This document shows positions 17,139 through 26,216 of a stretch of 64,000 nt of DNA, piece after piece. The notes beneath the pieces are model-generated. The model saw nothing but the letters and a program-made list of their open reading frames with translations. It did no database searches and was not told the origin of the DNA. Numbering within the stretch: position 1 is the first letter of the stretch; each line of letters starts with the position of its first letter. Origin of the DNA: Pseudomonas sp. Os17 (GTDB lineage Bacteria > Pseudomonadota > Gammaproteobacteria > Pseudomonadales > Pseudomonadaceae); the NCBI RefSeq assembly GCF_001547895.1, contig NZ_AP014627.1:4033501-4097500 (forward strand). The letters run 5' to 3'. A program made the position numbers and the translations under genes.

Positions 17139-18565
17139 GCGCTTTGTCCGCCGCTCACGGCCACGCTCGGCGAAGCCGCTGGCGGGCGCAACGCCTCGCT
17201 AATGGTGCGCAGTTTCAGGCAGGTTTCCTGGTACTCACTCGCTGGGTCCGACTCGCCGACAATCCCGCAGCCAGCAAACAGGTGCGCGCGGTTGCCGCGA
17301 ATCAGGGCCGAGCGCAGGGCCACGGCAAACTCGCCATCGCCCTCGGCGTTGAGCCAGCCCACCGGCGCTGCGTACCAGCCACGGTCCAGTTGCTCGTGCT
17401 CGCGGATGTAGCCCAGCGCCTTGTCCCGAGGCAAACCGCCCACCGCCGGAGTCGGGTGCAGGGCCTGCACCACTTGCAGCAGGTCGACCTGGGGCCGCAA
17501 GCGTCCCAGCACCGGGGTCAGCAGGTGCTGGACGTGGGCCAGGCGGTGCAGCTGCGGCTGCGGCGGGATTTCCAGCATCGCGCAGTAGGGTTGCAGCGAC
17601 TCGCGCAGGGTCTGCACCACCAGGGCGTGTTCGTGGCGGTCCTTGGCGCTGTCCAGCAGGGCCTGGCCCAGTTCCGCGTCCTGCTGTTCATGCAGGCCGC
17701 GGGCGCAGGTGCCGGCCAGGGCCACGGTGCTCAAGGTGCCCCGGGCCACCCGCACCAGGCGCTCGGGGGTGGCGCCCAAAAAGCAGCTGTCGCCACGGCT
17801 GAAGGCGAACAGGAAGGCCTGGGGATAGGCCGCCCCGAGGTTTTCCAGCAAGGGGCCGCAGGGGATGTTGCGGCTCGCCTGCAGACAGACTTCCCGGGCC
17901 AGCACCACTTTGCCCAACTCACCGCCCTGGATTCGCCCGATCGCCCGGGCCACGCAGTCCTGCCAGCGTTCGGCGGCCAGGGGCTCTGCCGTGGCCCGGA
18001 TCCCGTCCGGCAACTGCGCCGCCGGGGCGTGCTGATAGCGCGCCAGCAGCAGGCTCCATTCCGCCTCCAGGGCCGCGGCGCACTGGGCCACATCGGCGCC
18101 GGGCTCGACCCACAGGCTGAACAGCCAGTGCTGCTGCTCGCCCTCGCCCAGCAACAGCAGGCGCGGCAGCACCAGGGAGGTGCTGGCAAACGACTGCCAC
18201 TGGGCGCTGCGCGGCACCTGGGGGTCAAAGGCGAATCCGCCACACAGGTATGCCTGGCGCGGCCCCACTTGATGGGCCCGCTCCAGCAGCTGACGCCAGG
18301 CCCGGGTGCTGGCGCCGAAGCGTTCCCCCGCCGACGGGCTGATTTCCTCGGTGCAGCCGAAGCCCGCCAGGGCCAGCGCCCCCTGGTCGCTGGACCAGAA
18401 CAGGCTCTGGCCGAACACCTGGCGGTTGGCGGCGAACAACCGCAGCGGCTGCAGGCGCTCGGCGGCCTGACTGAACACCACCAGCACCGCCCGGCCCTCA
18501 CGCCGGGCCCGGGCTTCACCTTGTTGCAGGGCCCGGGTCAATCCGCACAGGCACGACTCACTCAT
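17132..18565 (-). CDS. pchA: Isochorismate synthase PchA (salicylate branch)
   Basis: The 477-residue enzyme converts chorismate to isochorismate, the first step to salicylate. It has the chorismate-binding-family C-terminal core (about 205-465). Motifs visible are GELGKVVLAREV, HPTPAVGGLPRDKA, and the metal-site ending AGCGIVGESDPASEYQETCLKL. Length matches P. aeruginosa PchA (476). The ATG at 18565 overlaps the pchB stop by 8 bases. It is the last gene of the pchDHIEFKCBA operon on the minus strand, so PchA and PchB are made together. Confidence 0.96.
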   Translation of the reverse strand: MSESCLCGLTRALQQGEARARREGRAVLVVFSQAAERLQPLRLFAANRQVFGQSLFWSSDQGALALAGFGCTEEISPSAGERFGASTRAWRQLLERAHQVGPRQAYLCGGFAFDPQVPRSAQWQSFASTSLVLPRLLLLGEGEQQHWLFSLWVEPGADVAQCAAALEAEWSLLLARYQHAPAAQLPDGIRATAEPLAAERWQDCVARAIGRIQGGELGKVVLAREVCLQASRNIPCGPLLENLGAAYPQAFLFAFSRGDSCFLGATPERLVRVARGTLSTVALAGTCARGLHEQQDAELGQALLDSAKDRHEHALVVQTLRESLQPYCAMLEIPPQPQLHRLAHVQHLLTPVLGRLRPQVDLLQVVQALHPTPAVGGLPRDKALGYIREHEQLDRGWYAAPVGWLNAEGDGEFAVALRSALIRGNRAHLFAGCGIVGESDPASEYQETCLKLRTISEALRPPAASPSVAVSGGQSAL

Positions 18566-18881
18566 TGTCGGCTCCCTGCTGCAGCCCGTGCTGCAGGCGC
18601 CAGTGGCACACCTGCTGGGCGATGTTCCAGTGAATGATCTGGGCGAACAGCGGCACCACGAACATCGGGTCCAGGCCCGCCTGTTCGGCCCATTGCCGGC
18701 GTTGCGGGAGCATCGCCGCGACCCGCTCCGGGGCGGCGATGCTGTCCTCGGTCGGCTTGAACTGCGCCGCCGCCTTGACGTAGGCCAGGCGCTGGCCGAG
18801 GGCCTGGATGATCTGCCGGTCCATGGCGTCGATACCGCAGCGGACATCGTCCAGGCCGCTGCACTGCTCGGGGGTCTTCAT
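18558..18881 (-). CDS. pchB: Isochorismate pyruvate lyase PchB
   Basis: The 107-residue AroQ-fold enzyme splits isochorismate to salicylate and pyruvate. Residues known to matter in P. aeruginosa PchB are kept at the same numbers (Arg14, Arg31, Lys42), and the MKTPE start and PERVAAMLP motif are the same. The ATG at 18881 is chosen for that match. Another ATG at 18908 overlaps the pchC stop as ATGA and would add nine residues; neither has a strong ribosome site. It overlaps pchA by 8 bases. Confidence 0.95.
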   Translation of the reverse strand: MKTPEQCSGLDDVRCGIDAMDRQIIQALGQRLAYVKAAAQFKPTEDSIAAPERVAAMLPQRRQWAEQAGLDPMFVVPLFAQIIHWNIAQQVCHWRLQHGLQQGADNE

Positions 18882-18904
18882 GTGGAGGTCTACCAAAGAA
18901 AGAT

Positions 18905-19684
18905 TCATGGGGTCGAAGGCCAGCACTGCCACGGCTGCTCGCCGAGGCCCGCCAGCAGTCGGGTCAGGTGCCGCAGCACTTCGGCCTGCTGCTCGCGCAG
19001 GTAGAAGTGCCCGCCGGGAAACGTCTGGAAATCCGTGACCTGGGCACTGACCTCGGCCCAGGCATAGGCTTCGTCCGCATCGACTTCGCTGTCCTGGCCC
19101 CCCAGGCACACGCTCAGGGGCAGGTCCAGGGCACGACCGACAGCGCCGCGATAGCACTCGATCAGCCGGTAGTCGTTGCGCAAGGCCGGCAGGTACAGGT
19201 CGCGCAGCGTCGGGTCGTCCAGCAGTGACGGCGCACCGTCGGACAGACGCCGCACGTCCGCCAGCAACGCCTCGTCCGAGCCCAGGTGCAGCTCGCTGTG
19301 GCGCTGGCGATGGGGCGCCGGATGCGCGGACACGATCAGGCGCTGCGGCGCCGAGCCCTGCTGCTGCAGGCGCGCGGCCACTTCATAGGCCAGGGCCGCG
19401 CCCAGGCTGTGGCCGAACAGCACCAGCGGCCGCTCCACCAGGTCCGACAGGGCCCGGGTGATGTTGCCCGCCATCCACTCCAGGCTGCCGGGCCAGGTTT
19501 CGCTCAGGCGCTCCTCGCGCCCCGGGTACTGCACGCTGATCAGCTCGATATCCGTCGGCAACAGGTGGCGCCAGTCATTGAAGAAGCTCGCGCTGCCCCC
19601 GGCATGGGGCAGGCACACCAGCCGGCAACGCGGCGGTTGTGGCTGCGGGTAACGCCGCAGCCAGGCACTGGGAGCCTTTCTCAC
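18905..19684 (-). CDS. pchC: Type II thioesterase PchC
   Basis: The 259-residue external thioesterase would remove wrong or stalled acyl groups from the carrier domains of PchE and PchF. It has the family motifs LPHAGGSA, VQYPGREERL, the nucleophile GHSLGA (Ser93) and the terminal GGHFYL histidine. The start is taken as GTG at 19684, which overlaps the pchK stop (GTGA) and gives a length close to P. aeruginosa PchC (251). The larger open frame upstream runs through pchK in another phase and is not coding. Confidence 0.94.
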   Translation of the reverse strand: MRKAPSAWLRRYPQPQPPRCRLVCLPHAGGSASFFNDWRHLLPTDIELISVQYPGREERLSETWPGSLEWMAGNITRALSDLVERPLVLFGHSLGAALAYEVAARLQQQGSAPQRLIVSAHPAPHRQRHSELHLGSDEALLADVRRLSDGAPSLLDDPTLRDLYLPALRNDYRLIECYRGAVGRALDLPLSVCLGGQDSEVDADEAYAWAEVSAQVTDFQTFPGGHFYLREQQAEVLRHLTRLLAGLGEQPWQCWPSTP

Positions 19685-20796
19685 AGCACGCCCTCCTCTG
19701 CCTCGGCCAGGGCCACGCCGCTGAAGTCGGGCAACTGCACCCGAGTATCCGGCAGCCAGCGCTGCAGCTGTTCCAGGCAGGCGGCCGGGTCCAGCACCTG
19801 GGCGGCGTAATGCAAGCCTGCAGGCCACTGCGCCCAGTGCAGGGCGCAGAAGGCCGCAACGCTGCCGGTCAGGCGTGAACCGTCCGACGCCCGCAGCCAG
19901 GCGCAGGCGTGCTGTTCCCGCCCGTCCCGCAGCCCCTCGATCTCCACCGCCAGCAACTGATAGGGCTGGCGCCCGGCCACATCCAGGGCGCTGGCCTGGA
20001 CCAGCGCGGCGACGTTCTGCGCCGCGTCGCGCGCCTGCGGCGCCAGGCCCTGGATCCGTTGCAAGGTCGCCGCCAGCTGCCCGCCCTCGAACAGGTTGAA
20101 GCCCTGCCCGTGGCCAACCTGCAGGTCGCGAAACAGTCGCAGCTGTTCGCAGCTCAGGTAGGCATAGGCCGGTACGCCGCTCACCGGCAGCCAGGGTCGC
20201 TCCAGCGGCTGCGGGGTACTGGCGCTGCTGCGCACCTGCCGCCCTTGGCTGAAGGCGCACTGGGCCTGACCGAAGCCATTGCCCAGGCTCAGCAAAAAGT
20301 CCTCGGCGGCGGTGGCCGACAAGCGCCCCAGCCCACCGGCATAGCAGCGCATGGCATCGACCCGCTGGAAGGACTGCGCCAGCAACCGCGGAAACAGCCC
20401 CGACAGCCCCGGCAGCATGCCCGCCGACAACAGCACCCGGCGCCCCGCCGGCACCTGCCCCGACAACCGCTCATGCACGGGATCGTCGCCGCCCACGTCC
20501 AGGTAGTCGGCCCCCGCGGCCAGCGCGGCCCGGGCCACCCGATCGAGAACCCGATAGCTGGGCCCGGCGCAGTTGATCACCAGCGCACAACCGGCGCAGA
20601 AATCCGCCAGGCTCTGCGAGTCCCACAGGTCGAGGGCGCGCACCTCGGCGCGCGCCCCCAGTTGCCGGTTCAACTGCTCGGCCTGCTGCCGGTCGCGTCC
20701 GCCCAGGCGCAAGGCGACCCTGGGTGCCAGCAGTTGCGCCACTTGACGGCCGACGCTGCCATAGGCCCCGACCAGGCCAATCAGCGCCCCCTTCAT
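19681..20796 (-). CDS. pchK: PchK, NADPH-dependent thiazoline reductase of enantio-pyochelin synthesis
   Basis: The 371-residue protein has an N-terminal Rossmann motif GLVGAYGSVGRQ (about 7-18) and then LRLGGRDRQQAEQL, LVINCAGPSY and DYLDVGGD. This is the layout of saccharopine-dehydrogenase-like oxidoreductases. In P. protegens/CHA0-type clusters PchK replaces PchG of P. aeruginosa and reduces the second thiazoline ring to thiazolidine. Its place between pchF and pchC supports this. Both ends overlap neighbours by 4 bases (pchF stop/pchK start order on the minus strand: pchF then pchK then pchC). The fold is visible; the reaction is taken from what is known for the locus. Confidence 0.9.
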   Translation of the reverse strand: MKGALIGLVGAYGSVGRQVAQLLAPRVALRLGGRDRQQAEQLNRQLGARAEVRALDLWDSQSLADFCAGCALVINCAGPSYRVLDRVARAALAAGADYLDVGGDDPVHERLSGQVPAGRRVLLSAGMLPGLSGLFPRLLAQSFQRVDAMRCYAGGLGRLSATAAEDFLLSLGNGFGQAQCAFSQGRQVRSSASTPQPLERPWLPVSGVPAYAYLSCEQLRLFRDLQVGHGQGFNLFEGGQLAATLQRIQGLAPQARDAAQNVAALVQASALDVAGRQPYQLLAVEIEGLRDGREQHACAWLRASDGSRLTGSVAAFCALHWAQWPAGLHYAAQVLDPAACLEQLQRWLPDTRVQLPDFSGVALAEAEEGVL

Positions 20797-23700
20797 GCCG
20801 CCACCTCGGCGACCGCCTCGAAGGCCCGGGCCACGGCTTGCACCTGGGGCTGCTGCATGCAGCTGAAGTGATCCCCGGGTACATCCACCACCCGCAGTTC
20901 ACCCAGGCACAGGGCCTGCCAATAGGCGCTCATGTCGCGGTGCATGCCGGGCAGCACCTGCACCTCGCCGCTCTGGCGAATGAACAGCAGGTCGCCCTGG
21001 TACGGCGTGGCCTCGTGCAGGGCCACCGCTGCCAGGCTGTGGCGCAGCACCTGCAACTGCTCGCCCAGCCAGCGCAGGTCGCTCAGGGGCGAACCGGCGT
21101 GGCGCATGGCCTCGGCAATCGCCTGCAGGCGCTGTTCCGGGGTCTTGTCTGCCAGGCGCCGCAGGCAGGCCAGGGCCGGGGCGCACTGGGCGTCCTCGCT
21201 CAAGGCCAGCAGCGACCCCTGGGGCACCCGCCCCGGGGTCTGCTCCAGGACCCGGGCGATGCTGCGCTCCATGGCCTGTTCATCCTCGGGGTAACCCAGG
21301 GCCAGCGGATCGGCCTGCATCACCCGGGCGAACACGTACTCGGCCAACAGGTCGTCCTCGATCATGAACGGCACCCGGTAGCTGCTGATCACGCTCAGTT
21401 GCAGCACCTGGATCGAACGCGCCGCCAGGCACGCCGCCAGTTCCGTGGCCAGCAGCCCGCCCAGGCAATAGCCGACGATGCTCACCTGACGCCGTCCCTC
21501 GGCCTGCAGGGTGTCGGCATAACGCTCGGCCAGCTGGCGAATCGCCGTGGCCGGCTCCAGGGCCAGATAGCCCGGTACATCGTTGAGCACCAGCCCCTCC
21601 AGGGGCATGTCCTCCCCCAGGGCGGCGAACAGGGCGCGGTACGGCGCCAGGGTGCCACTGCCGTCATGGACGAAGATCCGCGTCGGGCCTTGGGCCTTGT
21701 CGCTGATGCGCACCAGCGGCGAATCGCCTTCCACGCCCTGGCCGCGCAGGTAGTCGGCCAGGGCCGCCACCGTCGGCTGGTTGATCAACTGGCGCAGCAA
21801 ATCGCTCCAGGGCAACGGCCGGGCCTGGGGCAAGACTTCCCGCAGACGCCCCACCACCTGTGCCACCAGCAGCGAGTCGCCGCCCAGTTCGAAGAAGCCC
21901 TGGTCGCGGCCCACCGCCGGCACCCGCAACAGGGTCTGCCAGACCTCGGCGATGCTGCGCTCCAGCGCGTCCAGTGGCGCCGCCCCGCTGCTGACCTGCT
22001 GCTCGGGACCGGCCACGCCGATCCGCGCCAGGGCCTGGCGATCGACCTTGCCATTGGCGGTCAGGGGCATGTCATCCAGCACCTGCCAGTCCGCCGGGAT
22101 CATGTAGTCCGGCAGGCGCTGGGCCAGGTGGGCCCGCAGCGCCTCGGGCTCCAGGGTCTGGCGCTGGCTCTTGAAGCGGGTGATGAACAGGTGCTGGCCG
22201 ATCTGCGACATGGCGTCGCCGGCCTCGGGCAGGCACAGCGGGCTTTCGCCCCCGGCCTCCAGCAGCAGCTGCTGCCACTGCTCGCGACGGATGAAGGTGG
22301 TGTCCTGCTCGGCGCGAAAATCCTCGAAGGCGGTCAGGCCTTCCTTGAACTCCATGGAGGCCATGATCTGGTAGGTGTCGCGAGTGGCCTCGATGAAGAT
22401 CAGCCAGCCACCCGGGGCCAGCATCTCCCGCAGCCGCGCCAGCACCCGGCTGGCATGCCGTGAGTTGTGCAGCACGTTGGCGCAGAGGATCACGTCCAGG
22501 GAGTTGGCGGCCACGCCCTGGGCCCAGTGGTCCTGGTTGAGGTCGAACAGCCCGTAGCTGACCCAGGGGTAGGCGGCGAAATGCTCCCGCGCCTCGTTGA
22601 GGAAGAACTGCGACAGGTCGGTGAACTGGTAGTCCACCGGCAGGCCGTCCAGGGCCGGGATCAAATCGGCGCTGGTGCCGCCGACCCCGGCGCCGATTTC
22701 CAGCAGGCGCAGGCGCTGGCCGGCCGGACGCTGGCGGATGATCTCCTGCACTGCGGCGCACACCGCCTGGTTCAGGTACTGGCTGATCAGGTTCTTGCGG
22801 TAGGCGCCCTCGGCGGTGTCGGTGCGGCCCTGGGGGAACAGCAGGTGCAGCGGGTCGAGCCGGTCGCTCATCAGCGCCGGCAGTTGCTCCTGGCTTTCGC
22901 GCAGGTAGCGCAGGACCTCGGCGCCCCAGCCCACGGACGGTTCCAGGGCGTCGATGCGCTGCCACTGCCGGCGGTATTCCGCAGCCGACACCTGCAAGCC
23001 CGAATAACGCCCGGTGTGCCGGTCCCAGTGCACCAGGCCTTCCCGGGCCAGGGCCTGCAACCAGCGGCGGATCAGGCGCTGATTGCGCGGCGCCACTTCG
23101 CAGCGCGCCACGATCTCCTCCAGCGCATGGCTCTGCCCCGCGGCGTCGAACAGCCCCGGACGCTGCAGGGCCAGGCCCATGGACAAAAGCGCGGCGCGCT
23201 CGACGCAAGCCGACATCTCGCTGACCAGGGCATCGCTCAAGTCGCCACGCACCGCCTGGGCCGCCGCCCGGGTCCGCGCCAGCAGCGCCTCCGGCCAGGC
23301 CAGCGGCGTGTCGCGCAGGCTGGCCGTCAGGCAGGCTTGCAGGCGCCGGTCGAAGGCGCCCTCGCCCGCGGCCACCACCACCGCCGATTCCACATGCGGA
23401 TGGCTGAGCAAGGCGCTTTCCACTTCCGCCAGTTCGATGCGGTGGCCGCGCACCTTGACCTGGAAATCCTCGCGGCCCAGGAACTCGATCAGGCCGTCCT
23501 CCAGGTAGCGCCCCAGGTCACCGGTGCGGTACAGGCGCTCGCCGCTGCGCGGATGATCGACAAAGCGCTCGGCGGTTTTCTCGGCATCCCCCAGGTAGCC
23601 CAGGGCCAGGCCGCTGCCGGCGATGTACAGCTCGCCGGCCACCCCTTGCGGACGGTCGCGGCCCTGCTCGTCGAGGATCATGAAGCGCTGGTTGGCCAGC

Positions 23701-26216
23701 GGCCGGCCGTAGGGAATGCTGCGCCACTGCGGGTCGACCTGGGTGATCGGGTAGTAGATCGACCAGATCGCCGCTTCGGTGGCGCCCCCCAGGCTGATCA
23801 GGCGCAGCCGGGGCAGCAGCTGGGCGGCCTCCGCCGGCAGGTTCAGGGGGATCCAGTCCCCCGACAGCAACGCCAGCCGCAGGGTCGCCGGGGCCATGGA
23901 CGGCAGCGCCTGGAGGTAGTGGGTGAGCATCTGCAATTGCGCCGGCACCGAGTTCCACAGGGTCACCCCGTGTTCCCGGGCGCACTCGGCCCAGTGCGAA
24001 GGGTCGGCGCGGCGCTGCGGGTCCGGCAGCACCAGGGCGCCCCCCACCGCCAGCAGGCCGAAGATGTCGTACACCGACAGGTCGAAGCCCAGGCTGGCCA
24101 GGGCCAGCACCCGGTCATCGGCGTCGATGGCAAAGCGCTGGTTGATGTCGACCACGGTATTGAGCGCCGCCTGATGGCTGATCATCACGCCCTTGGGCAC
24201 CCCGGTGGAGCCGGAGGTGTAGATCACGTAGGCCAGTTGCTGCGGGTCGATGGCCACGCTGGGCACGGGCCGCTGCGGCAGCCGCGGGCCCTGGTCGACC
24301 TGGATCACCTGGGTCACCCGCGGCGGCCAGCACAGCTCATCGCCCAGCCAGGACTGGCTGAGCACCCGGCCGACCTCGGCGTTGTCCAGGATCAGCTGGC
24401 GCCGGGCCTCGGGCTGGTTGGTGTCCAGCGGCAGGTAGGCGGCCCCGGCACGCAGAATGCCGAGCACCGCGATCACCTGTTCCAGGCCCTTGTGCATGCA
24501 CACCGCGACCCGCTCCCCAGGCTGGCAGCCGGCGTCGAGCAGGGCCTCGGCCACGGCTTCGGCGCGCCCGGCCAGTTCGCCGTAGCTCATCTGCGCGGCG
24601 CCCTGAATCAGCGCCACACGCTGCGGCGCCGCGGCCGCCTGACGCCAGAACGGCTCATGCAGCAGCCCCTCGGGCAAGGGCGCAGCGCTCTGGTTCACCA
24701 GCTCGCGTTGCAGGCGTTGCGCCGCTGGCAGCTCCAGGCAGTCGTCCAGGGTCCAGGCCGAGGGCTCCCGGGCCAGGCGCTTGAGCAGCCGTTCGAAGGT
24801 GTCGAACAGCGCGTCCAGCAGGGTTTCGCTGAACACCCCTTCGCGGATGTCCCAGTTGATCGCCAGGCCGTCGTCACGTTCGCTGACCTGGCAATCGATC
24901 AGCACCTGGGGCGTCTGGCTGATGCCGAACACCAGCTCGGCACCGGGCATGAAGGCCCCGCCGCCGCTCTCGCCGCCAGCGCCCAGGGTGCTGGTGAAGG
25001 CATAGGGCATCAGCGCCGCCTCCTGGCCCTTGCGCCGCGCCAGCTCGCGCAGCACTTCGATGCCCGAACACAGGCGATGGTCCATGTCCTGCCACAGGCG
25101 CTCCTGCAGTTGCTGGCTGCGCTGGCCGAAGCTGCCGCCTTGCAGGGTCTGCACTTCCAGCAGTTCCACCGAGCTGAAGTCGCCCACCAGGCGGTCGACC
25201 TGGGGGTGCAGCGACAGGCGATTGAGCAGGGTCAGGCTCAGGCAGAAATGCCCGCGCCGACTCCAGCGCCCGAGGGTTTCGGCATAGGCCGAGAGGATCG
25301 CCGCCGACACCCCGACTCCGGCCGCCGCCGCGTTCAGGCGCAGGGCGTTGCAGTCGCGGGCTTGCAGGCTCATGGCCCGGCGCTGGAAGCGCGGCCCGCT
25401 GGGTGCCCCCAGCGTGGGCAACTCCGGCGCCCCCGGCAGGCTGTCGACCCGCGCCCACCAGTAGTCGCGGTCACGCTGGTAGCGCGGTTGCTCGCGCAGG
25501 CGCCGCTCCCCCAGCACATAGTCGCGAAAGCTGATCTGCGCCGGTGCCGGCAGGGGTTCGCCGCGGTACAGCTGCTGCAGTTCGGCCAGCAGCATGCGCA
25601 CGCTCTGGTAGTCGCACACCAGCAGGTCCACCGACAGGTGCAGGCGCGAGGTGTCGCGGCCCTGGCTCACGCACAGCTCGATCAGCGGCCATTGCTGCGG
25701 CGTGGCGCGGCGCAGTTCCATGCCCTCACGCAGGGCCTGCAAGGCGCTGCCGTCGTCCTCGCGCAGGTCGTGGCAGGCGATGCTGTAGTGCGGCACCTGG
25801 GGCAGGATGCGCTGGTAGCCCTCCTCCAGCACCACCGCCCGGAGCATCTCGTGGCGCGCGATCAACTGGTTCCAGGCCTGTTCCAGGCGCAGCGGGTCAA
25901 GGTCCTGCTGGGCGAATTCCAGGTAGCCGTGGCAGGCCACCCCGCCATAGCTGAAGGCACTGGTGCGGCCCAGCAGGTAGGCGGCCTGCACGTCGGTCAG
26001 CGGGAAGGGTTCTTCGCGGGCCGAATGGTCGGCCTCCAGGGTCGGCAACTGCGCCGCCTGCAGCTGTTGCAGCAACGCCTCCTTGTGCTCGCGCAGCTGG
26101 TTCAGGCGCGCCTCGTCCATGACCCCGGCTGGGGCCCGATAGCGCAGGCGGCCCTGTTCTTCCCAGAGCTCCACGCCCAGCTGTTGCAGGTCCTGTTGCA
26201 GTTGTTGCAGCGTCAT
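20793..26216 (-). CDS. pchF: Enantio-pyochelin synthetase PchF (NRPS: Cy-A[MT]-PCP-TE)
   Basis: The 1807-residue synthetase (P. aeruginosa PchF has 1809) adds and cyclises the second cysteine, N-methylates, and releases the product. A short docking-like N-terminus spans 1-60. A heterocyclisation domain covers about 70-500 with DLLVCD (Asp197, Asp202). The adenylation domain runs from about 515 with YVIYTSGSTGVPKG (663-676). It is split after RIELAEVESALLSHP by a methyltransferase insert (about 1090-1350) with SAM motif EIGAGVGG (1173-1180). The carrier domain has Ser1448 in LGGDSL. The thioesterase (about 1510-1807) carries GYCLGG, with Cys1584 where serine is usual. ATG at 26216 overlaps the pchE stop. 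Confidence 0.96.
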   Translation of the reverse strand: MTLQQLQQDLQQLGVELWEEQGRLRYRAPAGVMDEARLNQLREHKEALLQQLQAAQLPTLEADHSAREEPFPLTDVQAAYLLGRTSAFSYGGVACHGYLEFAQQDLDPLRLEQAWNQLIARHEMLRAVVLEEGYQRILPQVPHYSIACHDLREDDGSALQALREGMELRRATPQQWPLIELCVSQGRDTSRLHLSVDLLVCDYQSVRMLLAELQQLYRGEPLPAPAQISFRDYVLGERRLREQPRYQRDRDYWWARVDSLPGAPELPTLGAPSGPRFQRRAMSLQARDCNALRLNAAAAGVGVSAAILSAYAETLGRWSRRGHFCLSLTLLNRLSLHPQVDRLVGDFSSVELLEVQTLQGGSFGQRSQQLQERLWQDMDHRLCSGIEVLRELARRKGQEAALMPYAFTSTLGAGGESGGGAFMPGAELVFGISQTPQVLIDCQVSERDDGLAINWDIREGVFSETLLDALFDTFERLLKRLAREPSAWTLDDCLELPAAQRLQRELVNQSAAPLPEGLLHEPFWRQAAAAPQRVALIQGAAQMSYGELAGRAEAVAEALLDAGCQPGERVAVCMHKGLEQVIAVLGILRAGAAYLPLDTNQPEARRQLILDNAEVGRVLSQSWLGDELCWPPRVTQVIQVDQGPRLPQRPVPSVAIDPQQLAYVIYTSGSTGVPKGVMISHQAALNTVVDINQRFAIDADDRVLALASLGFDLSVYDIFGLLAVGGALVLPDPQRRADPSHWAECAREHGVTLWNSVPAQLQMLTHYLQALPSMAPATLRLALLSGDWIPLNLPAEAAQLLPRLRLISLGGATEAAIWSIYYPITQVDPQWRSIPYGRPLANQRFMILDEQGRDRPQGVAGELYIAGSGLALGYLGDAEKTAERFVDHPRSGERLYRTGDLGRYLEDGLIEFLGREDFQVKVRGHRIELAEVESALLSHPHVESAVVVAAGEGAFDRRLQACLTASLRDTPLAWPEALLARTRAAAQAVRGDLSDALVSEMSACVERAALLSMGLALQRPGLFDAAGQSHALEEIVARCEVAPRNQRLIRRWLQALAREGLVHWDRHTGRYSGLQVSAAEYRRQWQRIDALEPSVGWGAEVLRYLRESQEQLPALMSDRLDPLHLLFPQGRTDTAEGAYRKNLISQYLNQAVCAAVQEIIRQRPAGQRLRLLEIGAGVGGTSADLIPALDGLPVDYQFTDLSQFFLNEAREHFAAYPWVSYGLFDLNQDHWAQGVAANSLDVILCANVLHNSRHASRVLARLREMLAPGGWLIFIEATRDTYQIMASMEFKEGLTAFEDFRAEQDTTFIRREQWQQLLLEAGGESPLCLPEAGDAMSQIGQHLFITRFKSQRQTLEPEALRAHLAQRLPDYMIPADWQVLDDMPLTANGKVDRQALARIGVAGPEQQVSSGAAPLDALERSIAEVWQTLLRVPAVGRDQGFFELGGDSLLVAQVVGRLREVLPQARPLPWSDLLRQLINQPTVAALADYLRGQGVEGDSPLVRISDKAQGPTRIFVHDGSGTLAPYRALFAALGEDMPLEGLVLNDVPGYLALEPATAIRQLAERYADTLQAEGRRQVSIVGYCLGGLLATELAACLAARSIQVLQLSVISSYRVPFMIEDDLLAEYVFARVMQADPLALGYPEDEQAMERSIARVLEQTPGRVPQGSLLALSEDAQCAPALACLRRLADKTPEQRLQAIAEAMRHAGSPLSDLRWLGEQLQVLRHSLAAVALHEATPYQGDLLFIRQSGEVQVLPGMHRDMSAYWQALCLGELRVVDVPGDHFSCMQQPQVQAVARAFEAVAEVAA

